Source of the DNA: Aquanectria penicillioides
Taxonomy: Eukaryota > Ascomycota > Sordariomycetes > Hypocreales > Nectriaceae
Assembly (NCBI GenBank): GCA_003415625.1
Contig: PYIU01000004.1
Location: forward strand, 1,736,001 to 1,800,000
Direction of reading: 5' to 3'
DNA: 64,000 nucleotides
Both the position numbers and the translations under genes were made by a program. Shown piece after piece: positions 24,801 through 36,031 of the stretch (positions are counted from its first letter, which is position 1; each line of letters starts with the position of its first letter). Below the pieces are notes generated by a model. The model was not told where the DNA came from and did not search any database. It saw only the letters and a program-made list of their open reading frames with translations.

Positions 24801-27734
24801 GAGCGAAGTGGAAAGCTCGAGGAACCGCCGTACGCCGCCGATAGTAGTTCACGCTACTGGCAGTTCTTCCTACGCACTACGCAATACGCACTACACATGT
24901 AACCTATCGGCGTTATGGCAGCAACCAAGGCCAGGCCAGGCGCAGCCCGGAATAGTGTGCGAAGCGCGAAACCCGCGAGCGCCGCTGCGGCTGATATTCT
25001 GGTGCTGGCTGGTGTTTGCTGCACCTTCCACTCGTGGCTGCTGGTTCTGTAGCCCATCGACGCCAAGAGCAACGGCACTTGCGTCCGCCGTCGCTCTTCG
25101 CCCTTCTGGTCCGCGCATGCTGAACCCGACCGCGGACCAGTCAGAGGAGCCGGAGGCTCCGGAGGGGGATCCTGTGGTCGCTAATCCACAGTCTAAAATT
25201 CAAAAGTGCGACACCAACAAGAGGCGCTGATGAGACAGGCCGACGTTGGATGAGACTCTCAACGCCCACCCAAAAGGCGCCTCAAACGCCATGGGTCGAT
25301 TTTCTTGGGACGCAAGTCTGACTAAATCTTCGATGGGACCCGTCCCTTCGGTTGCGTCAGTGACCTTCAGGAGGTGGCATGTCAGATGAGCTGTAGGCAG
25401 GCTTGGTTGCACATCAATCACTCAATGATGCATGCGTCGTACGTTCCACCGAAGTCTAGGTATGCTTTTTCCCCTGGAGTGTGGGCAGACAAATGTCTTG
25501 GACAGAATGCCCTATCTTACTGCCCACCTCATTGGGATGAATGTGTGTACCCAGGTTGGTTCGCAATCGCGGCACTTGCCATATTCGACGTCGAAATCGT
25601 TCAACCTCGGGCGGCAATCAGTACAGGTGGTGATGCATACGCAGGCAAAGTTACCTACGCCCCATCGACATCAGATCGGGGCGCGGAACTATATTCCTTG
25701 ACTCCAGATTCGTCCTGTTCCCATTGTTTTGGCCTTCTCGAGTCAGTGGGTGGCACTTGGCGGCTGAGCAGACAACATGGCCAATCCCAGCTGCAGCACT
25801 GTCCCATCCCAGTGGGAACCCAGCGCAACCTCACATCTACGAACTAATCGACCCATCTTGGACGCCCTGCTACCCCCCCTGGACTTCCAGGGGCCCCATG
25901 ATCCAGGTCAAGTTTCCTCACCCGATTCCATGATCCCCCTCCCGTCCCTGATCTCGCAGGGCGTGTCGACTTCTTGAATTCTTCCCTGGCCTGGGCTTGC
26001 AACAGCACTTGACGATTGCCCCTCATGCCGTTGGCCTTGGCCAGAACCCTTGAGCCCAACCACCGAGGCCAGGAGTTCATGTCACATCCCCCCCCTTCCC
26101 TCTCCAACCATCCACTCTGAAATTCGCATTCCCCTTCGGAGAAGCTTGCCAATCGCTCTGGCGTCGACCAAGTTCACCAGATCGAACCAATCTGTCTCTC
26201 TAGCTCCTGAGCCCTACTTGCATTGGGGTCGTTGCACGACGTGAAGCGGCTTTTCGACTCTAGAGGTTCTGAGACCTCTCGCGACCCCGACGTCTTTCGG
26301 CACCTTGTCCATGCCCACCCCACAGTCCACCTCAAGGACAAGTACCAGTATCTGGCAAGAGATGGGCCTCTGTCAACGAAATCGCACGCTGCAATGGCCA
26401 CACGAAGAGTGCCGGGCACAGAATGGAGGTGGAGCCTCTGCCTCACGGGCCCATGTGGAGATGTGGAGCCTCCTGCTCCAGTACGTCGGTGAGATTGCCC
26501 GATGCGCCGGCGATCCCTCCAAGGGAGGGTGGGTGCCTTAGAGGGCCATCGCACCGGCCATGGGCTGCCTCGCTCGTACAGTAGTGACTTCCGGCTTCCA
26601 GCGCCCCGGTGCTCTCGCGTCCAGGTTCTGGGGTTGATGCTGGTAGGCGCGGCTTTGGCACATCTCGAGATCGCCTGTCGGGGTTTCGGCCCCGGTCATG
26701 ATCCATCGTCGTGCGCAAGACCCAACTTAATAACCCGTCTCCTCCTTGATTCAACCACAGAGCACATGCTTTTGCAAATGTGTGCGCATGTAAATTCCCG
26801 CGTCTCCGTCTTTAAACCCTACCGTGGACAGCCAAGTATCGTGTCCCTGTAACCAGACGAGCAGTCACATCTTTGCTTTTCTCCGTCAACGCCCACCCTA
26901 GTCCTTCAACCCCCTCCCCTCCTTTACACCCGGTCCGGCTGCTTCCTTTGCCACTCAACAAATCTCTTTGTTCTTGGGTGTTTTCAATACCATGTCAGAA
27001 AACGGATCCTGGATGGGTCGGCATCTATACACACAAGCATCCACACCAACCATGCTTGAGACCCTTCACCCCCCCCCCCTCCCCCCTTTTCCCCTCCACA
27101 CAAATATTCTCTCCGCTTCTCGGCCATTGAAAACTCGAGGCACCGACAAAACAAGCCCAGGAAAGACAAGGAACAAAGACGGGTGCACTAGGTGTAGTCA
27201 GAGACACCAAGACCCAGACAGACGGACCCCGCCCCCGTTTGGGCGATCCATTGCGTTTTTCAAAGGGCGGCGCCACAAAGTTGTCTAGTAACTAATGACA
27301 GGCTGGAGTCTCACAGCAGCAGATATGACAGGTCTGTTACAGCCCGCCGCCGGCACCTAGCTTTGCCTACCAAACTTCGGCCGGGCCACCTAACGATCAT
27401 CAGATGGCATGGCAGCCCACAATAAACCTGTGCAGGGTACGTATTGAAGCTGTTCTCATACCCATCCTCGTCTCCTTGGCCTTTCCCTTCCCGGCATCGC
27501 AAGGCATCGGAGAACACTGTAATACTAAGCTCGTCCCCCAAGCTGGCCTCGTCCCAAAACCATAAATCCCATCTTGCCCCCACACCTTGCATCAGTCCAG
27601 ACCATCTCAAGCCTCTGATACATTGTCTCTTGACTTCTCTTACAACTTCCATCTTCGGGTCCACCTATCCACTCCCCCCCCCCCACGTTCTTCGCACCTC
27701 CCACCAAAGACTTTAACCAGAGCCGCCTGCCAAC
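18832..27734. other. About 8.9 kb without a convincing gene
   Basis: No frame on either strand shows a family signature. The longest open frame (25374-25847, 157 codons) has no recognisable motif and is probably chance. AGGTACCT-type repeats sit at 23828-23914, with related CTAGGTA motifs near 24309-24338. Pyrimidine-rich tracts from about 26870 to 27730 look like promoter or leader DNA for a plus-strand transcript beginning near 27700. Confidence 0.5.
23828..23914. repeat. Cluster of TAGGTA / TACCTA palindromic motifs
   Basis: At least nine copies of AGGTA or its complement TACCT occur in about 90 bp, including the palindromes TAGGTACCTA (23834-23843) and AGGTACCTAGGT. Confidence 0.75.
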
Positions 27735-28046
27735 ATGGTCCTGATCCGATATCATCTTCCGACACCATCCCGTCAGACCCTTGGCTGTGATAGCCAACAA
27801 CAGGGGGACGTGCTCCAAGCCATCCCCAGTCCCTCGGAACCCAATGGCATTGTCACTTGCTGCTGGGAGACAACCAACGACTTGTTGGACGAGTCGTCTA
27901 TAAGGAACCTTAACTCTGCGGCGCACAAGGTTCCTGGCACTAGATGTCCAACATGCGCCCTCGCGGGCAAAGAGGTTTGGGTTATCCCGGGCCGTTGTTG
28001 TGGCTATTGCGGAACCCCTTGCGACAACGACAACTTCAGCCAGTAG
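27735..28046 (+). CDS. Possible small Cys-rich protein (103 residues)
   Basis: A single-exon frame starts in a good fungal context (GCCAACATGG) after a long CT-rich leader. The C-terminal third has regularly spaced cysteines, RCPTCALAGKEVWVIPGR followed by CCGYCGTPC. These two CxxC knuckles would suit a zinc ribbon. The N-terminal two thirds is featureless and Ser/Asn-rich. No TATA box or intron is seen. I do not recognise a named family. The gene stands alone between two long non-coding stretches, so it may be spurious. Confidence 0.42.
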   Translation: MVLIRYHLPTPSRQTLGCDSQQQGDVLQAIPSPSEPNGIVTCCWETTNDLLDESSIRNLNSAAHKVPGTRCPTCALAGKEVWVIPGRCCGYCGTPCDNDNFSQ

Positions 28047-29952
28047 GCCTTAACATCTCCCGATTCTCTAGCCCATGCTGAGATCAGTTTTCCGGAAACG
28101 ACTGTGTCAGAGGAGATATTTCCTTGCTCGCTGGGTACACCATTCACAACTCGAAGCCAGCCGTGTTTGAGACGCTGGACTGGTTTTCGGGTGGGTGGAG
28201 AGAGAGGTGATACAAAAAACCAGATTTCAGGCCGGCTCAACGGAACTTCCAAAAAATGAACGGGATTTGGCGTTCCAAAATCTGTTTCGGCGCATTGTGG
28301 GGAGAAGAATGATGCATTTCTTCTCCATACTTTTTTTTTTCTCCAACGATGTGATGAGGCTCTGAAGAAACGGAGATCTCTAGTGGTCGCTTCAACCAGT
28401 CAGCAATTGGCACTGTGTGCTACAATTGGAAGGATCGCATCCCTGGAACCGCCATTATCCAGGAGCATGTCTCAAAAAAGTCCGTCGAGGCGATTGAGGC
28501 CAAATCTTATCATTAATATGGCTGCTTCATTCAAGGGATATAATCGCGACAAGGGCAACATTATTATACGTTTACGGTGGAATAGTCGAGGTGGAACACA
28601 ACAAATGTGTGGGAAATTCGGGACTGCACGGAGCGAGGAATTCGGCTTACAGTTTGCAAAGTCCTGGAATGGATGATCGGGGGAGGAATTTGGCCAGGCA
28701 ATGCTCGGGCTTACAGAACCACTGGTTGGCCATTCTTGGTCGTACCGGGAACATGGGATATGTCGATGATGATCTGGGCATTTGGGCTTGCATAAGCCAC
28801 TACCCCTGTTGCAGGGTGACTGGGTCCCGGCATTCCGGGTGAGGCCGGCCGAATTAACCGCAGCAGAGATGAGAGGAGGAGATATTGCATGATCTGAGGA
28901 GGGGAAAGTGTAACTTGACGTAACATAATATGATCTATAATGATAGCTCTCGCAAGGAGTGTACTGTTGAAGTATTATTTACCGCATCCTATGGCATCAC
29001 ACCGCATAAACATTAATTGAACTTCAAGCAAAATATCTGAGACATTGGTTCTGCTACACTCTTGCAACATGGGCATGATGGAGGGGTTGCGGTCCAGGCC
29101 TTGGGCAAAAAGATCCAGAGGAAGAAACCTTGGTAAAATTCGTCCCATGGCGCAATCCAGGCCCAGAGGGGCTTGGAAAGAGTGCCTTGAATCCGTGTTG
29201 GTGCCGCCTGGCCTTCAAGGTCGAGATGTCAACTCAGCTGTCAATTCTCAAATATCGACACGCTTGCTGAGCCTCATCAGCAGCCTCAGCCCCAGACACC
29301 CTTGAAAGGCCATGCACGACAGACCACATGGTTGCGTAGCGATGACGCAACTGGCGACCTTTCCAAGCCGATGCGTAGCTTGGATTCGCCGGTACTAAAT
29401 TTGTGTCTTACTTTACGGCGTGCTCCGAGCCCGTAGGCCAGTGAGAAAGTCCGGCGTGACACGGTGAGGCGGGGGGGCCGGCACTTTAACCTGTGGTAGC
29501 TGCCCTGGGAATTCGGCTCCGGCCCCCGGTGCCGTTTCCCCTATCGTTATGGACCCCAAGCGGCCGACCGTCGGCGAGGGCTCGAATTGGTCCGGGTACA
29601 CGACGAAAACGAATCCGCTTTTTGCCGTTGTCGGCCTAGTCATCTCGCAAATTCAAGCACCGTGATTGGCCCACAGGCCTGCCTCCACCAAGGAAACCCC
29701 AGAATCCGTTGTTCTCGCTTTCCCTCCACGTTTCCCCTTCACCCCGCCCCCATTTTCCGAGGCCACACGGCAATGTCTCGTTTTGATTCTCACCCCAGCT
29801 TCCCGCGCCGTTGAGTTCGTCGTCCGCTCATTCCGAGTCTATCCCCCCCCTTCCATCGCCCTCCGCGCCCGGCTTATTCGCTATCAAGGAAGCAAAAAAG
29901 CAAACCGGACCGGCTCGGCGACCCTGCCACTCCGCTCGGAAGCTAGCTCACC
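28047..29952. other. Intergenic region and promoter of the transcription factor gene
   Basis: An AT-rich core (about 28280-29050) is followed by GC- and CT-rich DNA toward 29952, typical of a fungal promoter and long leader. Short upstream frames precede 29953. No separate gene is supported. Confidence 0.55.
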
Positions 29953-32900
29953 ATGGCGGGCGCGGAGCAGAATGGCATCGACATCCTGTGCGACGCCGCT
30001 GGCTCCGACATGCTCCTGTCCTCCCTCTTCTCTCTCGCATCACCCGCCCAGGACCAGAGCCAGAGAGGGCAGCCCGCACAGCAATTGGATCATCAGCAGT
30101 CTCACCAGAACCTTCATCAGCAGCCTCCCCCACCGCCGGCGGCTCAGCAGCCCACCTCTCGCAGCGGCTCCGCCTCGCTGCCTGCTAAGCGAAAGCTCTC
30201 GGATGCGTCACTTTCCTCCCCATCCCATGTCTGTCACATCTGCAGGCGCGTTTACGAGCGAGCAGACCATCTAACTCGACACTTGCGATCACACGAGAAT
30301 GCCCGCCCTTACCAATGCTCCCGCTGCCCGAAGCGCTTCAACCGCGCTGACTTGCTCACCAGGCACGAGACCACCCACGATCGAGATGGCGCAGCCAAGG
30401 ACCGCCCGTTCATACGCCGAAGTGATAGGGCCGCCGAGGCCTGCTTGAATTGTGCGGCTTCCAAGGCCAAATGCGAGGACCAGAAGCCCTGCAGCCGATG
30501 CCGAAGCAAGAATCTCCCTTGTCAGATGCCCACCCGGCGCGGCAACCAGTACCGTACTTCTGATTCACAAGCTGGCATGTCTCCTTCTGAGGCCTCGACC
30601 ATGGCATCGGCTGTGGGTAACGATAACCCAGGCTTTGCGTCTGGTGACTCCGGTTATATTAGCAAACCAGCCACTATTGCCCACCCGCCAATGCATGATG
30701 CCAATGGGGAATACGAGGGTTCTGCCTTTTGGGTCCGTCGAATATGGAAGGCATCCCTGGCGATCTTATTTATTTCAACCCAGTTCATAATCTCTTTCAA
30801 GACATGGATTTTTCATGGGATCTGGATTTTGATGGGTTTACGATTCCACAGTTGGACGTCAATGGACCCAGTCCCCAGTCCACCAGTACAGTCAATTCGA
30901 AGCGCTCATCTCGCCACATTGGCCGGGACGTTTCGCGGGGACACGCCGCTTTCAAAAGATCGCCATGGATCTTTGAGCCAGACATGAAAGACTACGTGCA
31001 TCGTGAAACCGCAGCCTTGGCCCTCGACGATGAGTCGCTTCCAGCGTCTACAGAAATTGAGAAGCTCGCTAGCAGCACCAAGACCCGCTTGCAGATGCCG
31101 TCACCGATGCGAGACCGCCTCTTTGCCATGGTTCTAGCCCACAACCCAAGCTCGAAACGAGTTCCGTCATTTCCATCCCTGGAACTCCTCAACTACCTCC
31201 TCCAGGCCCACTTTGCGCAGGAAGAGCGCAAGTGCGACGCGCTGATCCACAAGGCGTCGTTCGACCCAGCGACAACAATTCCGGAGTTGTTGGCTGCAAT
31301 CATTTCGAGCGGTGCCACTTACATCTCGGTTGCCGCCATTTGGCAATTCGGGCTTGCTCTTGATGAGGTGACACGATTGGCCATCGCAGGTCGAGTGAGT
31401 GTTTCATGTGTTACCCCATCCTCTCTCCCTTTTCAGCCGGGTTATTTTTACCCCTAGAGTATCCTTAGGTGCTTCACCACATCTAGATTGATTCGCCCGC
31501 ATAACTCCATGTTCTGGTACTAATGAATAATTAGATCGAAGGCCTAAACTCCACAACTCGCGAATTAATGACGCTCCAGGCTTTTATGATTCACTTGGAT
31601 GTCGGGTTGTGGAGTGGTTTCAACCGCAAGATGGAAATCGCGGAAAGTTTTGTTCAACCTCTTCTCACCGTGAGTTTAGGCTTCCTAACCTGGTTAGAAT
31701 GTGCTGCTAATGCAGAGGCAGATGCTTCGGCGGTCTGGCAGAACATCCTTCTCCTCGGACTCTCTGTCACAAATGCCATGTGTCACAGACTCACCCGAAG
31801 TCCTGGATTCAAAATGGCGGCAATTCATTATTAGAGAGTCTTACAAGAGGTTTATAACTTGTCACTTTTGACAGCTACGTTGCTGACCACCTCTTAGACT
31901 CGTCATCCACTTGTTCTTTCACGACATCCAATCGTCTGTCGGATTGTGTAAGAATCCGCTTATGTCCTATAACGAGCTTTGTTTCACCCTCCCAACCTCG
32001 CGTGACCTTTGGCGAGCAAGGAGTGCAGAGGAGTGGCGGAATCTCTATCTGACAAAGAAACCCGTCCCCAACGGGAGCATCCCGCGAGTGGCCGATGTGA
32101 CTCAGTGCATGACGATTTTGGATGACTTCGAAGACCGTATCGATATGGAGCTCTGCTGCACCGCTCTTCTACACGGATTTTGGGGTCAAATTTGGTCATA
32201 CCGCGACGCTGTCAAATTTCACAGCACTGGAGGACCAAACCGGCGTGGCGCATCCACACCGCCGTTGTGGCTCAAGACCCAGCATCAAGAACTCTACCGA
32301 GACATCACCGAGTTTGCGAATCAGATCCAGCTGTCACGAAAACCGAAACCACAGCTAGTGCTGCTTGCTGAGTTGTTCATGATGATCCTTCATGTGTCAC
32401 CTGACGACCTACAGCAGTTTGCTGGCAAGAATGGAGAGGAAGAGGCTCGTCGAGCAGCACAATCACTAGAGGAGACCTGGTTCCCAAGCCCTGAATCCCG
32501 GTACGCTGTCTGGCATGCAGGTCAAGTTTTCCACTGGGCACGGAAGCTGGCGCCAACATCTTTGCGGGGCTTCAATGCCATTGCCGTCTACTTTGCTAGT
32601 CTCACGCTGTGGGCTTACGGACTAGCTTCATGCGCTCACTCTTCGGATGGTCGCCAGGACGAGAAAGATGGCCGGGGCTCTTCTTCCGACTATGTGCTGA
32701 TGGATACAGACGAGTCGAGGGAAACACGGGCGTTCTTGCAACTGAGCCGTGGAGAGCCGGGAGTAACGGCGAGTGGAGATGCTGGTTCTGTTGCCGAGTC
32801 ATTGTCAAATACTGGGATGGTTCTCACGATTACTCGCAACCTCCTTCGCGACAATTTCCCTGTGCGTAACGAGCCACTGCCTCCTCTTGTGGAGAGCTTG

Positions 32901-32975
32901 TGCCACCTTCTACGCGACTTGGGATCTGGCTTAGCAGGACGAGCTTCCCGTGCATTGAGCGAGAATCCGCCATGA
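29953..32975 (+). CDS. Transcription factor with two C2H2 fingers and a Zn2Cys6 cluster (one apparent frameshift)
   Basis: A nuclear regulator by domain content. Near residues 95-145 are two C2H2 fingers (CHICRRVYERADHLTRHLRSH and CSRCPKRFNRADLLTRHETTH). At about 163-191 is a fungal Zn2Cys6 binuclear cluster with spacing C-x2-C-x6-C-x5-C-x2-C-x6-C. The rest resembles the fungal transcription-factor middle homology region. Exons 29953-31394, 31535-31669, 31716-31849 and 31898-32975; introns 140, 46 and 48 nt, the first with a TACTAAT branch. Inside exon 1 the frame breaks at TTTTGGG (30727-30733): upstream reads EYEGSAFW, downstream reads PSNMEGIPGDLIYF one base out of register. Allowing one missing G gives about 929 residues and divides by three exactly. 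Targets are unknown. It lies about 12 kb from the PKS cluster, with unrelated genes between. Confidence 0.88.
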
Positions 32976-33557
32976 CCTGACGCACTTGTCTATTGGCGTT
33001 TCTTGGCGAACACAGAATAAATGGAGGGCTATGTGTATGATAATTGAAAGCGACGGAGTTCTTGGAAGGAAAAGCAGTGTCGAACGGATCGACTTCATGT
33101 GTTGAGTAACATTGTGTGTTTGAGCGAAGACAAAGGGCGCAAACGAACGGGCGTGTAATGTGTGATTGATTGGAGGGGGTTTAGTTTGTTTCTAACGGTT
33201 TGGCAACTTACCAGACTCAATTGCAAACCACTCCTATTCTTTTGATTGACAATTAAATAATTGGCTCATAGTGCATCGTGAGGTGCTAAAAGCAAGCTTG
33301 GAATAGGAAAGCGCATTGAGAACGTGTTTGCCTTGGGTTGACTCCAAGTCTGTGGTTGCCTCAGCCAGCTTCCTAAGGCGACAAGAAACACCATCCCACC
33401 TATTTGCTGTCCCCGAGCCCTCACACCAAACGGAAGGACTTGGTGTGCTTTGATCACGCAGTTGCTTCCGTTTGAAGTCCCGGCCTGAGATTGTGGTTTC
33501 GCGTGCTACACGTCGCCAAGCAACCGCATTTCCCCGTTCAACGTTGACACACACACT
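32976..33557. other. Terminator and promoter spacer
   Basis: Holds the 3' end of the transcription factor gene and the promoter of the acetyltransferase gene. Nothing else is visible. Confidence 0.6.
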
Positions 33558-34640
33558 ATGGCGGACATGGATCCAGAGAACCTCATTTTTGAGCGCGCCG
33601 ACAGCGATAAGATAACGAAACACTTCGAGAACAACTCGCAAGTTTGGGCTGCACCGCTTCCGATCAGCGCCTACATCGATATTCAGCACAAGCTCGCAGA
33701 CACTACCGCCTCCATGGGCAATACGGCGTACTGGATCCTTCGAAGGCCAAACGATGAACTCGGGCTCATCTCAAGCTGCACAACGTACATGCGAGATGCC
33801 ATCATCACAACAGGCAACGGCACTCGTAATGCCAAGGCTGTCGTTATTACGGATCTATTCACTCACCCGGAATATCGCATGCGAGGCATGGCAAAGCTGT
33901 TGCTCACGAAGCTGCGGGAGAAAATGGACCATGACAACTTTGGGAACGCAGAATTTAGCGTCTTGTACGGGGATCCTTGCGCAGGCTTATTTGAGGGATT
34001 GGGTTGGAAGCCATCGCCGGCGACAATATTGCGCATCTCACTCAGCAAGCTCAAGATGCAGGAACGTCAGGAGGTCTCGGGAGCCAAGTATCTCGATTTC
34101 AAAGAAGTTCGAGACCTCGTCGACATAGATATCAATACCAGCAAGCTTCGCCTCTCTGGCCATCGCGACCGGAAAACTCACGTACAGATCTTGCCTACTG
34201 ATCCGCTGACAAGATGGCACTTGGTGCGCTCCAAGCTCTTTAGCCAATTGCTCAGTCGGGGTAAAATGGCCTCTGAAAAGCACGGGGCCAGCTCTCACAT
34301 TGGGCAACCGGCCTGGACATGGTGGGTGCATGATTATCGCACACGGCAGCTTCGCATTGGACGGATGTACGTGGCGCGACGCAAGGGCTTGGAACATGGC
34401 GTGCGGCCGCTGCTGGAGGCAGCAGTAGTCGAGGCCCTGACGTGTGGTCTTCGAGAGGTGTTGGTGTGGGAGCCAAGCAACCAAGTTGTGAAGGCAGCTG
34501 ATATGCTTTCGGGGGTGTTTTGTCAAGAACTGCGAGTCTCGCATGAGGAGAGATTGGACCTGGTCCCATGTCTACGGTGGAAGGGCGGTGAAGACCGGGA
34601 AGTGGTAATGGAAGAAAAGGAGTACTACGGGTGGTCTTAG
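33558..34640 (+). CDS. LYC1-like GNAT family N-acetyltransferase
   Basis: A single-exon frame of 360 residues. The central part has the GNAT acetyl-CoA motif: beta-strand VVITDLFTHPEYR, then RMRGMAKLLLTKLREKM, where RxRGMA matches the Q/RxxGxG/A loop. Next comes FSVLYGDPCAGLFEGLGW, typical of the fungal LYC1 group. The C-terminal half (RWHLVRSKLFSQLL, PAWTWWVHDYRTRQLRIGRM) matches the second domain of that group. Yeast-type LYC1 acetylates the epsilon-amino group of lysine in lysine catabolism, so that is the likely reaction, though paralogues may use other amines. The start at 33558 gives the usual N terminus; no targeting signal is seen, so a cytosolic enzyme is likely. Confidence 0.88.
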   Translation: MADMDPENLIFERADSDKITKHFENNSQVWAAPLPISAYIDIQHKLADTTASMGNTAYWILRRPNDELGLISSCTTYMRDAIITTGNGTRNAKAVVITDLFTHPEYRMRGMAKLLLTKLREKMDHDNFGNAEFSVLYGDPCAGLFEGLGWKPSPATILRISLSKLKMQERQEVSGAKYLDFKEVRDLVDIDINTSKLRLSGHRDRKTHVQILPTDPLTRWHLVRSKLFSQLLSRGKMASEKHGASSHIGQPAWTWWVHDYRTRQLRIGRMYVARRKGLEHGVRPLLEAAVVEALTCGLREVLVWEPSNQVVKAADMLSGVFCQELRVSHEERLDLVPCLRWKGGEDREVVMEEKEYYGWS

Positions 34641-35279
34641 ATGGCATTTGACTTTGGCTGAGCAGAGGGAAGAGTGAGCAGAGCATAGCTTGAGTCTAAC
34701 ATGGTGCCCTGAAGCATCATGCGAGACCAGTTGCCGATTGAGGCGCACTGGCGGTTGACGGAAGAATATGGACTTCTCTCCGTCAGCCAGATAGGGCGAG
34801 CGTAGGCTGGCACAGGGGCCAATTAGGTCTGCTGAAGCCCTCATTAGGTGCAAAGAATATCAAGCAAAATTTTCCGGATAGTGAGACGTCGTGCTTCCTT
34901 CGGGAACAAGCTTCGGGAAGCTCTTGAATATTATTTCATCTTCAACCCCCGTCATTGCCCAGATTCCAAAGCCCAGTGGGGCCGACCATCGGAGGATGCA
35001 AGCCCGAAGATCTTGGTGGGGGCGGGGTAAATCCGTCGGCTTCTCCCCCTGGAGCACGGGGATTACAAAGGAATATCCACGAAATCAACCCCCTTCCGAC
35101 GGACAAGAATAAAGCCGGACGCCATTTTCTAATCACCTACCCCTTCTTCAACCGTCTACAGCCGCAGTCTCTTGTATAAAGCCTCACTCCCCGCGTTTTC
35201 CCTCTAGATCTGTGAAGTTGGCATTCTTAGTACTTTTTTTTACAATATCCTTTTTTTTTATTCTTTTTTTTACTATTTT
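34641..35279. other. Intergenic region with promoter of the DABB gene
   Basis: Holds the 3' flank of the acetyltransferase gene and, near its right end, a TATA-like box (35175-35180) and T-rich tracts. No gene is seen. Confidence 0.6.
35175..35180 (+). promoter_or_regulatory. TATA-like box of the DABB gene
   Basis: TATAAA lies 105 bp upstream of the ATG at 35280. Transcription starting 30-60 bp downstream would include this first ATG, supporting the longer, possibly mitochondrial, form. Confidence 0.45.
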
Positions 35280-35862
35280 ATGCTTTGCCGTATCTCCGTG
35301 TACGGATATATGAACACCCGACTGTGCCCGAGAACCTCGACGCTGCTCCGACCCTTCATTGCGAGCGCCAGTGCTACCTCCCGACTGTATAACCCGAGGA
35401 TCCAATTGGGTGTCAGAGAGATTTCTCAGAGCGCCAAGATGGCGGACCGCGTGCACCGAATCACCATGTTCAAGCTGCCCAGCAAGGAGGACCAGGCCAA
35501 GCTGCAGGACCAGTACAGGATCCTGGGCGCGGAGCAGAAGAAGGTGAGACAGCCAGCTAAGTCACGATTGGTCTCTGCAACTTTCCCTTGGCTAACCCGT
35601 GGTGTGACGAGTACAGGACGGCAAGCCATACATCCTGTCCATGGTTGTCGGCCCGGCTGAGGACGACGCCCGTTCCCAGGGCTACACGCTCGTCTCCAAG
35701 ACAGAGTTTGCCAGCATGGACGACATGAAGTACTACGACGATGGTTGCAAGGCCCACAACGACCTCAGGACGTTCGTCAAGACGCTGGCTGTGGAAGGCG
35801 TCATGACTGTTTTCTTCAAGCCCACTATTGTTGGCGGAACTGATAACCAGAGCAAGCTGTAA
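35280..35862 (+). CDS. Stress-responsive A/B barrel (DABB) domain protein
   Basis: Exons 35280-35543 and 35617-35862 with a 73-nt intron (AAG|GTGAGA to GTACAG|GAC) give 169 residues. The dimeric alpha/beta barrel spans the last 115 residues: HRITMFKLPSKEDQAKL, then SMVVGPAEDDARSQGYT, then HNDLRTFVKTLAVEGVMTVFF. The family includes small stress proteins and, in plants, olivetolic acid cyclase; the reaction here is unknown. Two starts are possible. From 35280 the first 53 residues are rich in Arg, Ser and Leu with almost no acidic residues, like a mitochondrial presequence. From the in-frame ATG at 35439 (AAGATGGCG context) a 116-residue cytosolic form results. It is convergent with the SRPBCC gene, 169 bp away. 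Confidence 0.87.
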
Positions 35863-36031
35863 GAGCATAATGACCAAGCTGCGCGCCCTGCTATATATGG
35901 GAATTTAGATACATAAGATAAAGGAAATAGAACATATTGGACAACCTAAGTAAAGAATGTTTGGGACCAACAGTGCTACTGTTGGGGATGATGGCCTGTG
36001 GGCGGCTGCTCTTTGGCTTTGCGTCGTGTGC

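Noticed and set aside
25374..25847. 157-codon open frame in the 9-kb gene-poor stretch
   Set aside because: No motif, no plausible codon pattern, poor start context; treated as chance.
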